Virus record (IMG/VR): IMGVR_UViG_3300018080_000280
Coordinates: 1 to 44,041 of that record
Strand: one strand, 5' to 3'
Length of the DNA stretch: 44,041 nucleotides
DNA from: a virus
Shown: positions 1-6,590 of the stretch, piece by piece
Layout of the letters: each line of letters begins with the position of its first letter
How positions within the stretch are numbered: position 1 is the stretch's first letter
Program-made: the position numbers and the translations under genes
Notes under the pieces: model-generated
Seen by the model: the letters and a program-made list of their open reading frames with translations, nothing else
What the model was told of the DNA's origin: nothing
Database searches by the model: none

Positions 1-123
1 CTTCTTCCTGGGGAGCCCTGGGGCGATCCCCATGGGGTCCTTCCTCTTGTCGCAGTGAGCGCACTGGAAGCGGTCCTCTATGGTAATCTCAGGGCGCCAT
101 GCCTTGCAGTCCCCGCACTTCTC
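1..123. repeat. Terminal direct repeat, left copy
   Basis: These 123 bases recur exactly as the last 123 bases of the window. Such an overlap usually marks a circular or circularly permuted genome assembled as one contig. A short real terminal repeat is also possible. A gene reads across the junction in frame, which supports closure. Confidence 0.95.
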
Positions 124-129
124 ATTCAT
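1..129 (-). CDS. Zinc-ribbon microprotein, N-terminal part (continues across the junction)
   Basis: The gene starts with ATG at 129, one base after the TAA stop of the ASCH gene, and leaves the window at base 1. Joining base 1 to base 43918 continues the frame to a TAA at 43811, giving a 78-residue protein. This part encodes residues 1-43. C5 and C8 (CGDC) plus C23 and C26 (CAHC) form two CxxC knuckles of a likely zinc ribbon. A purine-rich GGGGTGTGA site lies upstream. The function is unknown; nucleic-acid binding would be usual for such small viral ribbons but is inference. Confidence 0.75.
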   Translation of the reverse strand, partial: MNEKCGDCKAWRPEITIEDRFQCAHCDKRKDPMGIAPGLPRKK

Positions 130-130
130 G

Positions 131-1420
131 TTAATCACACCCCAGGCATCGCCCGCAGTGGGGGCACTTGTTCGGAACAGTCCTCTCTCCCTGGTTCTCT
201 ACGAGGAGGACCTGCTTGCGGCAGTTGAAGCACTCGATCGATGCAGGGGGAGCTTCTTCGTGGAGGATCAGTCCTCTGAGATCGATGTCCTTGTGAGCTA
301 CTCTGTGGAGCTTCTTCTTCTCTTCCTTGCATCGGGGACATGCACATGTCTCCGCATGGGGAGCTTCCCAGGGGAAGAGTTCGGGGGCCTTCTCTCTGGA
401 GAGGTCCTTCTTGTTCTTCCAGAGGGGCTCGAGGACGTCGACGACCTTCATCTTCTCGTGGACGATGGTGAAGCATCCGTCCTGATACCAGGAGAACTCC
501 CTGCCCAGGGGATCATAGGAGAGATCGCCCTTCAGTCTCTTGGCGAATACCTTGTTCCCGCCTGGGTACACGTCGTGATCTCCGTGCCCTGTTCCAGGGG
601 GCTCGTCGACGGACCTGACGATCAGGTACCTGCCTTCTTCCGCCTGGGTGACGACGCTCTCAGTGGTCATTGAGTGGTTCGGCTCTCCTCTGTAGGTCCT
701 GCCGAGGTGCAGGTTCCTGGAGATGGCGTTGTGCTGTGAGATGGTCCTTCGGGCGTAGACCTTCATCCTCCTCTTGAGCTCTACCACGTCGCCGGGCTTC
801 AGCCTGCGGCGCTCGTGCTTGACGATCCTGTCCTTCGGGAACGGATCGGGGAACTCCTTCTCGAGGACCTCGATGACCTCGTCCGGCGTCGGGGGCCCTC
901 GCTCGTCGATGATCGTCCCGGTGGCGACGTCGGGGTTCCCGACGATCCTGTCGATCGGTTCGAGCTTCGGATCGTGGAGGACGTGCGCCTCCGGATCGAA
1001 CGGACCCGGAGCGGACGGGGGATCGGAGCCGGAGCTCCGAGACCCGGAAGGGGAGCGAGAGCGACCCTCGTCAGCGACGGGTGCCTTGGCGATGAGGTGA
1101 TCGGGGAAGTGTCCGAGATAGTAGTCAGCGAACTCCTTGTTGGAGGCGAACCGTGGAGGGAACTCGATATACTTCCGGGGGTCCTTGAAGTAGAACACGA
1201 CGGCCTTGTCCCCTGGGAACATCTCCTCAGCTTCCTCCTCGTTGAGCTTGAGCTCGTGGATGATCTTGTCGACGTCGATCATGCTGACGTCCTCGATGTC
1301 CGCTCTGAGCATCTCTCCGGTCTCTATGCAGACGAGGGTGAGATGATCCGCTCTATACTCGAGGGTCTTGTCCCCTGCAAGGATCGCATCGAAGTAGACC
1401 TTCTTGATGGGGAGCTTCAT
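131..1420 (-). CDS. ASCH-domain protein with C-terminal zinc ribbons
   Basis: 429 residues. The start is ATG at 1420, overlapping the previous stop as ATGA, with a GGGGGAAGG ribosome site. The N-terminal ~80 residues look like an ASCH (ASC-1 homology) domain: the opening IKKVYFDAILAGDKTLEYR has the family's typical first strand-helix and K..E.R pattern, and a later GDKAVVFYF strand fits. ASCH domains are beta-barrels thought to bind RNA or modified nucleotides. The middle is charged with a Pro/Ser-rich linker (~130-165). The C-terminus carries CACPRC, CFNC, and a CPHC..C cluster, so one or two zinc sites. It ends the MCM operon on this side and is followed directly by another zinc-ribbon gene. 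RNA or nucleotide binding is likely; the exact role is unknown. Confidence 0.7.
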   Translation of the reverse strand: MKLPIKKVYFDAILAGDKTLEYRADHLTLVCIETGEMLRADIEDVSMIDVDKIIHELKLNEEEAEEMFPGDKAVVFYFKDPRKYIEFPPRFASNKEFADYYLGHFPDHLIAKAPVADEGRSRSPSGSRSSGSDPPSAPGPFDPEAHVLHDPKLEPIDRIVGNPDVATGTIIDERGPPTPDEVIEVLEKEFPDPFPKDRIVKHERRRLKPGDVVELKRRMKVYARRTISQHNAISRNLHLGRTYRGEPNHSMTTESVVTQAEEGRYLIVRSVDEPPGTGHGDHDVYPGGNKVFAKRLKGDLSYDPLGREFSWYQDGCFTIVHEKMKVVDVLEPLWKNKKDLSREKAPELFPWEAPHAETCACPRCKEEKKKLHRVAHKDIDLRGLILHEEAPPASIECFNCRKQVLLVENQGERTVPNKCPHCGRCLGCD

Positions 1421-1626
1421 GGCCTTCCCCCCTTGTGCTTGCAGTAGGATGATCCGTCGCACCTGAACCTCCCAGAGGGATCGATGATCCTCCACCGGCA
1501 GTGGGGGCGTGATCCTTCTCCTGGAGATGTCTCGCAGAGCCTCGGGTCAGCGTTGCTTCTCTTGGACCACCTCTCTCTCATCTCGTGCCAGTTGGAGCTG
1601 TCGGGGTCCTTCTGTCTCTTCGGCAC
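1417..1626 (-). CDS. Small Cys-containing protein (GTG start)
   Basis: 69 residues. The GTG start at 1626 overlaps the TAG of the upstream gene as TAGTG, and a strong GGAGGTG site lies 6 bases before it, so the longer reading that begins at 1719 is not preferred. Its stop overlaps the ASCH gene start as ATGA. Four Cys (LCETS, HCRWR, RCDG, YCKH) in the second half suggest a small metal-binding fold. It has no recognised family. The position between two coupled genes says it is co-translated with the replication operon. Confidence 0.65.
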   Translation of the reverse strand: MPKRQKDPDSSNWHEMRERWSKRSNADPRLCETSPGEGSRPHCRWRIIDPSGRFRCDGSSYCKHKGGRP

Positions 1627-2060
1627 TATTCCACCTCCGGAGGGAGAGCGTCGTTCGGGAAGGGATCGATCATATTGGCGTCTGCGAGCCTCAAGGCCCA
1701 GGTGCCGGGGTTCTCCCATCGATACTTCCGGAGGGCGTTGAAGAGGATCAGAGGGTTCTCATTGAGGAGCTTCTCCACGATCTCGAACTGGGTGAACTCT
1801 CTCTCCCAGGAGGGCTCGAACACCTCGGCCTTGGTACCGTGCATGGGAGCGGGACCATTGGGGAGCACGAGGTAGTCTCCTCTCTCCATCTTGATCCTTG
1901 CTCCTGTCGTTGGATCGATGTATTCCCAGAGGTCCTCGATCTTGAAGGCGAGGCATCTCAGCGAGTGGATGTAGGCGGAGGCCTCCTCAGTGGGGAAGTT
2001 GGTGATCTTCCTGACCTTGCCGGCCTTCTCCATCTGCTTGCGCTCGTATCTCGAGGTCAT
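1626..2060 (-). CDS. Hypothetical protein of the MCM operon
   Basis: 144 residues. ATG at 2060 overlaps the nuclease stop as ATGA. The N-terminus is basic (RYERKQMEKAGKVRK), followed by a mixed alpha/beta region with a GDYLVLPNGP turn. It has no motif I recognise. Good codon bias (GC-rich third positions, ATC for Ile) and tight coupling on both sides support a real gene. Function is unknown; the context suggests DNA replication or repair. Confidence 0.7.
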   Translation of the reverse strand: MTSRYERKQMEKAGKVRKITNFPTEEASAYIHSLRCLAFKIEDLWEYIDPTTGARIKMERGDYLVLPNGPAPMHGTKAEVFEPSWEREFTQFEIVEKLLNENPLILFNALRKYRWENPGTWALRLADANMIDPFPNDALPPEVE

Positions 2061-2695
2061 AGGAGACCCTCCTCTCTCTTCTTCTTGCGATCAAGCTCCT
2101 CCTCTGTGGGCCTGTTCCACTCTCCATCGATGTGCTTCTGCATCTTCTCGACGTCTCCGGAGAGCATCTCGTCGAACATCTTCTGAGCCTCCTCCGATCC
2201 CTTGTGCTGTTGGTACCGCTTGATCCCTCCGGCGAGGAGCTCCTTGTCGACCTGCATCCTCTCGGAGACCTGCATGAGGATCGAGACGAACCTCTCGGAG
2301 AAGGTAGGTATCCACTGATCCCTCGGTGGGGCCTGATCGTTCTGAGCCATCTGCTCCTGGGCCTCCTTGTCCTCTGTGACCCCCCTCATGATGGCGACGG
2401 GGAGGAGGTCCTCCATGCGGCAACAGATCAGGCACTCCTCGTAAGGGGTCCCCTTCTGGTGGAGAGCGAGGATCGGTATCTTCCCGCCGTCCTGCCGGGC
2501 CTTGATCCTTGCCTCCTTGAACAGGGTGTGAGTGTAGAGGTTCTGGAGGTGCTTCGCCTCGACGAAGAGGAAGGGGTGCTTGATGTCGTCCTGACCTCCC
2601 TGCTTGGTGCCGTGGGCTCCTGATCCGGGCCTCCTCACGGTGCCGAACTTGCCGGCCACCCATCTCTCGAACTTCTTCCAGGGCTTGTTAGCCAT
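2057..2695 (-). CDS. PDDEXK-fold nuclease, possibly a Holliday-junction resolvase
   Basis: 212 residues. ATG at 2695 overlaps the MCM stop as TGATG. The first 50 residues show the pattern of archaeal resolvase-like PDDEXK nucleases: FER with E10, a Gly-rich RRPGSGAHGTKQGG stretch, DDI with D36/D37, then FVEAKH with E46-x-K48. The family cuts DNA with divalent metal. The C-terminal half is helical and charged, with an acidic-basic tail. Next to MCM it probably resolves branched replication intermediates or trims DNA before packaging. The restriction-like fold is fairly secure; the resolvase role is inferred from motif spacing and context. Confidence 0.65.
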   Translation of the reverse strand: MANKPWKKFERWVAGKFGTVRRPGSGAHGTKQGGQDDIKHPFLFVEAKHLQNLYTHTLFKEARIKARQDGGKIPILALHQKGTPYEECLICCRMEDLLPVAIMRGVTEDKEAQEQMAQNDQAPPRDQWIPTFSERFVSILMQVSERMQVDKELLAGGIKRYQQHKGSEEAQKMFDEMLSGDVEKMQKHIDGEWNRPTEEELDRKKKREEGLL

Positions 2696-4803
2696 CAGTC
2701 CACCCCCATGAAGTAGACGGTCTTGTCCTTCCCATCCATCTTGGGGTAGGTGATCTCGTTCTTCTTGTAGAGGCCTTTGAGGACCTGCTTCGCCTCGGTC
2801 TCTTCCATGTCACTCTCTGCGACCATGTCGTTGATCACGTTCTCGTAGAACACCGGCTCCTTGTGAGCCCCCAGGGCGATCATCACGTTCCGGGCAAGGG
2901 TCTCCTTCTCCCTGACTGATCTCGGGGTCCCGGTGTTCAGGGTGACGATGTCGATGGTACCGTCCTCCCCGGCGGTGATCTGCTTGAGGCTCTTCTCCAG
3001 GAGATCGACAGCGAGCTCGACGTCCTGCATCTCTACCACTTCAGAGAGCCTGATCCTTGCATGGGCCTCGGCGAGCCTCTGAAGGTCCTCGAGCTGTCTG
3101 ACGGTGATGGTCCTCTCCTGCTTGACATGGAGGTTGTGACCGAAGGACCTCGGGGCCCTGATGGCGGCGTATCTCTTGGCGAGCTCCTCCCTGATCTCCA
3201 CGGGCATGATCGGCTCGAACCTCTTGGCGTACCAGATGTATTTCATGACCCACTCGGAGGGGAGCTCAGGGGCCACGGTGGAACTCTTGGGATCATAGAC
3301 ACTATCAAGGTTGTGGAGGGCGAGGTCCTCATCCCTCTCCACCTTCGGCTCGTCGAAGATAGCGAAGATCATAGAGAACCTGCTCTGCAAGGGGGCCGGG
3401 AGATCGATCTGGGGAGCGATCACCTGATCCGGATCGAAGGCTCCTCCCTTGGGGTTCGCCGCTCCGATCACGGTGGTCTGAGCTCTCAGGGTGGCCTTGA
3501 TCACCTTGGAGATCGTGATGGTCCCGTGCTCCATGCACTCGTGCATATTGCTCGTGTCCTCCTTGGTCATCTTGTCCATCTCATCGATGGCGGCGACCCC
3601 TCCGTCTGCGAGGACCATGACCCCGCCCTCGAGGGTGTAGTTCCCCTCTCCGAAGTTGTCCTTGACCACTGCCGCCGTGAGCCCTGCTCCGGAGGAGCTC
3701 TTTCCTGAAGCGTAGATGCCTCTCGGGTGGAGGTACACGATGAACTTGATCAGGATCGACTTGCCTGTCCCGGGATCACCGACGATGAGGAGATGTATCT
3801 CGCCCCTCCTCGGGGTGCCGTCGGACTTGATCCTTGTCGGAGCCCCTGTCACTGCGAGGACCATGGCGACCTTGATCTCCTCGAGGCCGTAGAGGGAGCT
3901 CGCTATGGATGAGGCGAGACGGGTCACGGCCCCAGGCTCCTTGGCGAACTTCTCGAAGGCCTCGATCTCCTCCGGAGTGATCTCGATGTCAGTGATGGAT
4001 CGCTCGTTCGAGATGTGGTTCCCCTCGAGGTATAGGGAGAACATGGAGCTCTTGCTCTTCCCCTCGTGCCTCTGCTTGCACTTGACCACAGAGGTGACGT
4101 TGACCCTGTCCCCCGGCTGGACCATATTACAGAGATCGTCCTCGATGTAGAGGGTTTTCTTGTAGGCCTGCTCGTGCCCCTCGAGCATCTCAGGTACGTC
4201 CTGGAGCTCCACCTTCTGCCTGTTGATCCAGAGAGCCTCGTGGATCATGAACTTGAAGGTGGTCGACCCTGCCCTCTTCCCACAGCCTCCATCGTCCTTG
4301 GGACACTCCAGGGGCTCGGTGAAGTGGAACTTGTCCTGGTCGATCTCTTGCTTGAAGCCGCAGGAGGAGCAGGCGAAGGCCCCCACCATGAGCCTCGGCA
4401 TGATCTCGACGACCCTGTTGACGATCCCATGGATCGCTCTGAGCTTCGAGATGTCGTCGGTGTCGATGGTCCTGGGCATCCTTCCGGTGTCGATAGGGAG
4501 AGACTTGATCCGGAGGTTCGCTCCCCAGAGCCCGGTGTCGGGCTTGATCGGCTTCCCATCCTCGTCCTTCTTCCAGACGTTGTTCTCGATCCACTTGACC
4601 ATGGCCGCCTCACCGACACGGATCGCCCTCTCAGGGGACTGAAGGAGCTCCTTGCGGTACTTCTCCGGGAGCTTGGTGAAGGGAACCACGAAGGACTTCT
4701 CCCTGGCATTGTAGGCGACCTTCAGCTTCTTGGCATAGGTCTCTGATCTGTCGAGCCATTCCAGGAACCACTGATAGATGATCTCCTCATCTACGAACGG
4801 CAT
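2695..4803 (-). CDS. mcm: MCM replicative DNA helicase
   Basis: 702 residues, near the usual archaeal MCM length. ATG at 4803 has a GGAGGAGG site 8 bases upstream and overlaps the previous gene by 13 bases; a longer in-frame extension has no such site. A zinc finger of the N-terminal domain lies at ~145-170 (CSSCGF ... ECPKDDGGCG). The AAA+ core has Walker A GDPGTGKS (~343), Walker B AIDEMDKM (~408), sensor IGAANP (~440) and the arginine finger SRFSMIFAIFDEP (~475), where many MCMs have SRFDL. The C-terminus looks like a winged helix. It would unwind viral DNA 3' to 5' as a hexamer. No primase or polymerase gene was found, so those are probably supplied by the host. Confidence 0.97.
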   Translation of the reverse strand: MPFVDEEIIYQWFLEWLDRSETYAKKLKVAYNAREKSFVVPFTKLPEKYRKELLQSPERAIRVGEAAMVKWIENNVWKKDEDGKPIKPDTGLWGANLRIKSLPIDTGRMPRTIDTDDISKLRAIHGIVNRVVEIMPRLMVGAFACSSCGFKQEIDQDKFHFTEPLECPKDDGGCGKRAGSTTFKFMIHEALWINRQKVELQDVPEMLEGHEQAYKKTLYIEDDLCNMVQPGDRVNVTSVVKCKQRHEGKSKSSMFSLYLEGNHISNERSITDIEITPEEIEAFEKFAKEPGAVTRLASSIASSLYGLEEIKVAMVLAVTGAPTRIKSDGTPRRGEIHLLIVGDPGTGKSILIKFIVYLHPRGIYASGKSSSGAGLTAAVVKDNFGEGNYTLEGGVMVLADGGVAAIDEMDKMTKEDTSNMHECMEHGTITISKVIKATLRAQTTVIGAANPKGGAFDPDQVIAPQIDLPAPLQSRFSMIFAIFDEPKVERDEDLALHNLDSVYDPKSSTVAPELPSEWVMKYIWYAKRFEPIMPVEIREELAKRYAAIRAPRSFGHNLHVKQERTITVRQLEDLQRLAEAHARIRLSEVVEMQDVELAVDLLEKSLKQITAGEDGTIDIVTLNTGTPRSVREKETLARNVMIALGAHKEPVFYENVINDMVAESDMEETEAKQVLKGLYKKNEITYPKMDGKDKTVYFMGVD

Positions 4804-5297
4804 GACTTGGCCTCCTCCCAACTTGCGAACCTCGACGAGAACTCCGTCCAGGTGATCTCGATCCCGAAGGGCTTGAACCACTCCACGAGCTCGTCCGGAT
4901 GACTGTTCGCTCTCCTTGCTACGATCTTGCGAGGCTCACTCCTTCTGTGATCAAGATCATGACAGAGGACCCACCTGGGGATCAGTTCGTTGACCTTGTC
5001 GAACCTCTCTCTGTCCATTGCTCTGATCGCATTGAGGTGGTTCTCGAGACGTTCGATCGCAGGATCATACTGCTGATCTATCTCGAGGTGCTTCGCCGCC
5101 TGCTCTCCCTTCAGGGTCCTGACCTGCTTGGTGAGCTTCTCGATCTGCCACTCTCGTGCACTGAGCCCCTGCGGGATATAGAGCTCCAGCGCCATCTCCA
5201 GGAGAGACCCTACGGTCACTCCTTCGGTCTCGCTCAAAATCTTGATGCTCTCCTTCGTTGAAGGGGGCACCCTGCCTGTTATTACTTGCTTCGCCAC
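4791..5297 (-). CDS. Ribbon-helix-helix regulator with coiled-coil tail
   Basis: 168 residues from GTG at 5297. A GTG at 5306 is also in frame but sits one base from the GAGGAG site, whereas 5297 has a 10-base spacing. Residues ~2-40 fit an RHH DNA-binding fold: a strand KQVITGRVPP, helix STKESIKILSETEG, and helix TVGSLLEMALELYI. A predicted coiled coil follows (WQIEKLTKQVRTLKGEQ), then an alpha/beta tail. It is the first gene of the MCM operon, and a four-unit GTATTAC array lies 27 bases upstream, so autoregulation is likely. Confidence 0.7.
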   Translation of the reverse strand: MAKQVITGRVPPSTKESIKILSETEGVTVGSLLEMALELYIPQGLSAREWQIEKLTKQVRTLKGEQAAKHLEIDQQYDPAIERLENHLNAIRAMDRERFDKVNELIPRWVLCHDLDHRRSEPRKIVARRANSHPDELVEWFKPFGIEITWTEFSSRFASWEEAKSCRS

Positions 5298-5323
5298 TGC
5301 TGTCACACTCCTCAGATCGGGCC

Positions 5324-5356
5324 GTATTACGTATTACGTTTCGTATTACGTATTAC
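5324..5356. promoter_or_regulatory. Candidate RHH operator: four GTATTAC units
   Basis: GTATTAC occurs at 5324-5330, 5331-5337, 5343-5349 and 5350-5356: two head-to-tail pairs, 19 bp apart centre to centre, each containing a TACGTA palindrome. RHH proteins bind such short iterated sites as dimer pairs. The array lies between the TATA box at 5431-5442 and the RHH start codon, in the predicted leader. Confidence 0.6.
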
Positions 5357-5430
5357 ATCCCATCCCCCCATAGGCCTCTGATCTCCACAAGGCCGTTGTC
5401 CCCGCCACCGATCCCCTACATGGAGATGGT

Positions 5431-5447
5431 GATTATAAAAAGATTTG
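5431..5447 (-). promoter_or_regulatory. TATA promoter for the RHH-MCM operon
   Basis: On the minus strand this reads CCAAATCTTTTTATAATC, a BRE-like CCAAAT followed by a TATA element. A start about 25 bases downstream (~5410) gives a ~110-base leader containing the GTATTAC array. The T5 run may also serve as terminator of the RNA upstream. The same AATCTTT..ATAATC form precedes the portal gene. Confidence 0.55.
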
Positions 5448-5518
5448 GCCCCCGAAGTGTGACTTAAAAATCCATCTTATTCTTGGGAAGAGAGGAGAAT
5501 GGATCGGGGGCCTGAGTG
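5447..5518 (-). ncRNA. Candidate small RNA or conditional terminator, cassette 1
   Basis: A perfect 9-bp long-range stem pairs 5447-5455 (GGCCCCCGA) with 5504-5512 (TCGGGGGCC), enclosing 48 bases. The TATA box at 5542-5548 predicts a transcript start near 5518, just before the stem, and CTTTTT follows the stem. No credible protein is encoded here. The same architecture recurs at 34765-34925. It could be a small RNA, an attenuator or a DNA structural element. Confidence 0.4.
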
Positions 5519-5540
5519 CATCCTGAAGATGGAGCCCTGG

Positions 5541-5558
5541 CTATATAATGGTTCACTC
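5541..5558 (-). promoter_or_regulatory. GAGTGAA-type promoter of cassette 1
   Basis: On the minus strand it reads GAGTGAACCATTATATAGCC. The GAGTGAA box and TATA element match four other minus-strand promoters in this genome, and the TTATATAGCCAG core is identical to the one at 34948-34959. Confidence 0.6.
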
Positions 5559-5566
5559 AAAAAAGA
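5557..5566 (-). terminator. T-rich terminator after the 5669 gene
   Basis: On the minus strand CTTCTTTTTTGAG lies ~105 bases after the stop of the gene ending at 5669. Archaeal terminators are often bare T tracts. No strong hairpin accompanies it. The rest of 5567-5668 is comparatively AT-rich and holds a TATA-like AGTATATTTTTG, with no convincing gene. Confidence 0.4.
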
Positions 5567-5668
5567 AGGAGCGGTGCCCGAGAGGGTTAAGAAGAGAGGA
5601 TTGAATGATTGATGAATACATCAAAAATATACTCTCGAGCACCAGATATTCACACCCGTAGGTGAGCG

Positions 5669-6259
5669 TCATAGTTGTCTCTGCTGGCCTCCTTGTGGCT
5701 TGTCGGGCCACCCTGCCGCCGCCTTCAGCTTGTCGATGGTCTTGGAGGCGTTGTTCTTGGTGAGCTGTCCAGGCTTGTCGATCCCAAGGGTCCCGCAGAT
5801 GGTGATCCACTCCTTGTTCGCCGCTTGGCTCTCAGAGATCAGAGTATTGATCAGGTTGACCTGTCCACTCGTTGCCATGGGGGCCGATCCACCACCTCCT
5901 CGCTGTGGGGCTGTCTCACCGCCTCCCTGGGGTGGATGTGATTGACCACCACCCTGAGTGGTTGTCTGAGGGAGGTCTGCGGCGGAGGTGAACCCCTGCC
6001 CTCTCATGAACCTCTCCCATAGATCGAGGTCGATCTGCTGTCCTGTCATGACCTCGTCCCTCTGCTCCCTGTTGTATCTGATCTGGGCCCAGAGATCGCT
6101 CTCCGGATCAAGCTGATGGAGGAGCTCGTCCACGATCTCCCTGGTGAAGTTGTCCTCCCTCACCCGGATCGATCTCCTGTTGATCGCTCTCGTCATGTGG
6201 AAGAGGTGCTTGGTCTCCACCTGCTCCCCGTTCCTCGACTTGTGCTCCAGGGCGCTCAC
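5669..6259 (-). CDS. Putative DNA-metabolism protein with Gly-rich linker
   Basis: 196 residues. GTG at 6259 overlaps the previous stop as GTGA and has a GGAGGTG site 6 bases upstream. A charged helical N-terminal domain (~1-95) is joined by a Gly/Gln/Pro-rich linker (~97-127) to a C-terminal module (~128-185: TSGQVNLINTLI ... LTKNNASKTIDKL). That 'T..Q...I..L ... L....AS..I..L' pattern is seen in C-terminal domains of phage recombination (ERF/Rad52-like) and related DNA-metabolism proteins. A role in ssDNA handling is suggested but unproven; the N-terminal domain is unrecognised. Confidence 0.6.
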   Translation of the reverse strand: MSALEHKSRNGEQVETKHLFHMTRAINRRSIRVREDNFTREIVDELLHQLDPESDLWAQIRYNREQRDEVMTGQQIDLDLWERFMRGQGFTSAADLPQTTTQGGGQSHPPQGGGETAPQRGGGGSAPMATSGQVNLINTLISESQAANKEWITICGTLGIDKPGQLTKNNASKTIDKLKAAAGWPDKPQGGQQRQL

Positions 6260-6462
6260 TCCTTCACCTCCTTGATGGTGATGAACATCTCCGAGACCCT
6301 GTCGAACTGTTGCTTGTTCCCCGATCCCTCTCGAGCGTGAAGGACTGCCCTATGCGCCGCCATAGGGATCGTTGCCGCTTCCACCGTGCCCTTGAAGTAG
6401 GGACGGGTCGCCCGGGGATCGTCACCGGCGAAGTTGATGTCGTAGGTAAACTTCTTCTGCAT
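6256..6462 (-). CDS. Small hypothetical protein, first gene of the left short operon
   Basis: 68 residues. ATG at 6462 has a GGAGGT site 5 bases upstream and a TATA box (TTAAATATC) centred ~36 bases upstream, so the leader is very short. The sequence (KKFTYDINFAGDDPRATRPYF ... MFITIKEVKE) looks like a compact alpha/beta domain with a central helix (AAHRAVLHAREGSG). It is coupled to the next gene. No family is recognised. It is probably early, since it diverges from the plus-strand block. Confidence 0.65.
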   Translation of the reverse strand: MQKKFTYDINFAGDDPRATRPYFKGTVEAATIPMAAHRAVLHAREGSGNKQQFDRVSEMFITIKEVKE

Positions 6463-6493
6463 TGATGACCTCCGACCCCCTAACAGTCTGGGA

Positions 6494-6503
6494 GATATTT
6501 AAG
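6494..6503 (-). promoter_or_regulatory. TATA box, leftward promoter of the divergent region
   Basis: On the minus strand CCTTAAATATCTCC follows GTAAA, resembling the GAGTGAA-type promoters (compare GTGAAGCATTAAATATAC at 43016-43036). It lies ~35 bases before the ATG at 6462. Confidence 0.55.
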
Positions 6504-6550
6504 GGTTTACGTGAATTTTTAGACACTGTTGGCCCCTCGTGCCCCACAGG

Positions 6551-6560
6551 TATTATATAC
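6551..6560 (+). promoter_or_regulatory. TATA box, rightward promoter of the plus-strand block
   Basis: TATTATATAC is the only strong TATA element upstream of the plus-strand genes. It is centred ~36 bases before the ATG at 6591, predicting a short leader. A 16-bp palindrome sits between it and the start codon. Confidence 0.6.
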
Positions 6561-6563
6561 TCT

Positions 6564-6579
6564 GAGGGTCATGACCCTC
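6564..6579. promoter_or_regulatory. 16-bp perfect palindrome, probable operator
   Basis: GAGGGTCATGACCCTC is a perfect inverted repeat centred between the rightward TATA box and the ATG at 6591. A dimeric repressor bound here would cover the predicted transcription start. The binding protein is unknown. Confidence 0.55.
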
Positions 6580-6590
6580 TGGAGATTATC

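Noticed and set aside
1420-1495. 25-residue N-terminal extension of the ASCH gene
   Set aside because: The extension lies inside the previous gene in another frame, and the internal ATG at 1420 has both ATGA coupling and a ribosome site.
5324-5356. Short repeats as a CRISPR array
   Set aside because: Units are only 7 bp with 0-5 bp spacing; they look like a protein-binding array. No Cas genes in the window.
5553-5672. 39-codon minus-strand frame with an ATGA overlap after the 5669 gene
   Set aside because: Although coupled like real genes here, its codons are AT-rich and atypical, and it runs through a TATA-like element and the T6 terminator. Kept out for lack of support.
6462-6590. In-frame N-terminal extension of the first plus-strand gene
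   Set aside because: It would read through the divergent promoters and the 16-bp palindrome and has no ribosome site; the ATG at 6591 has one.
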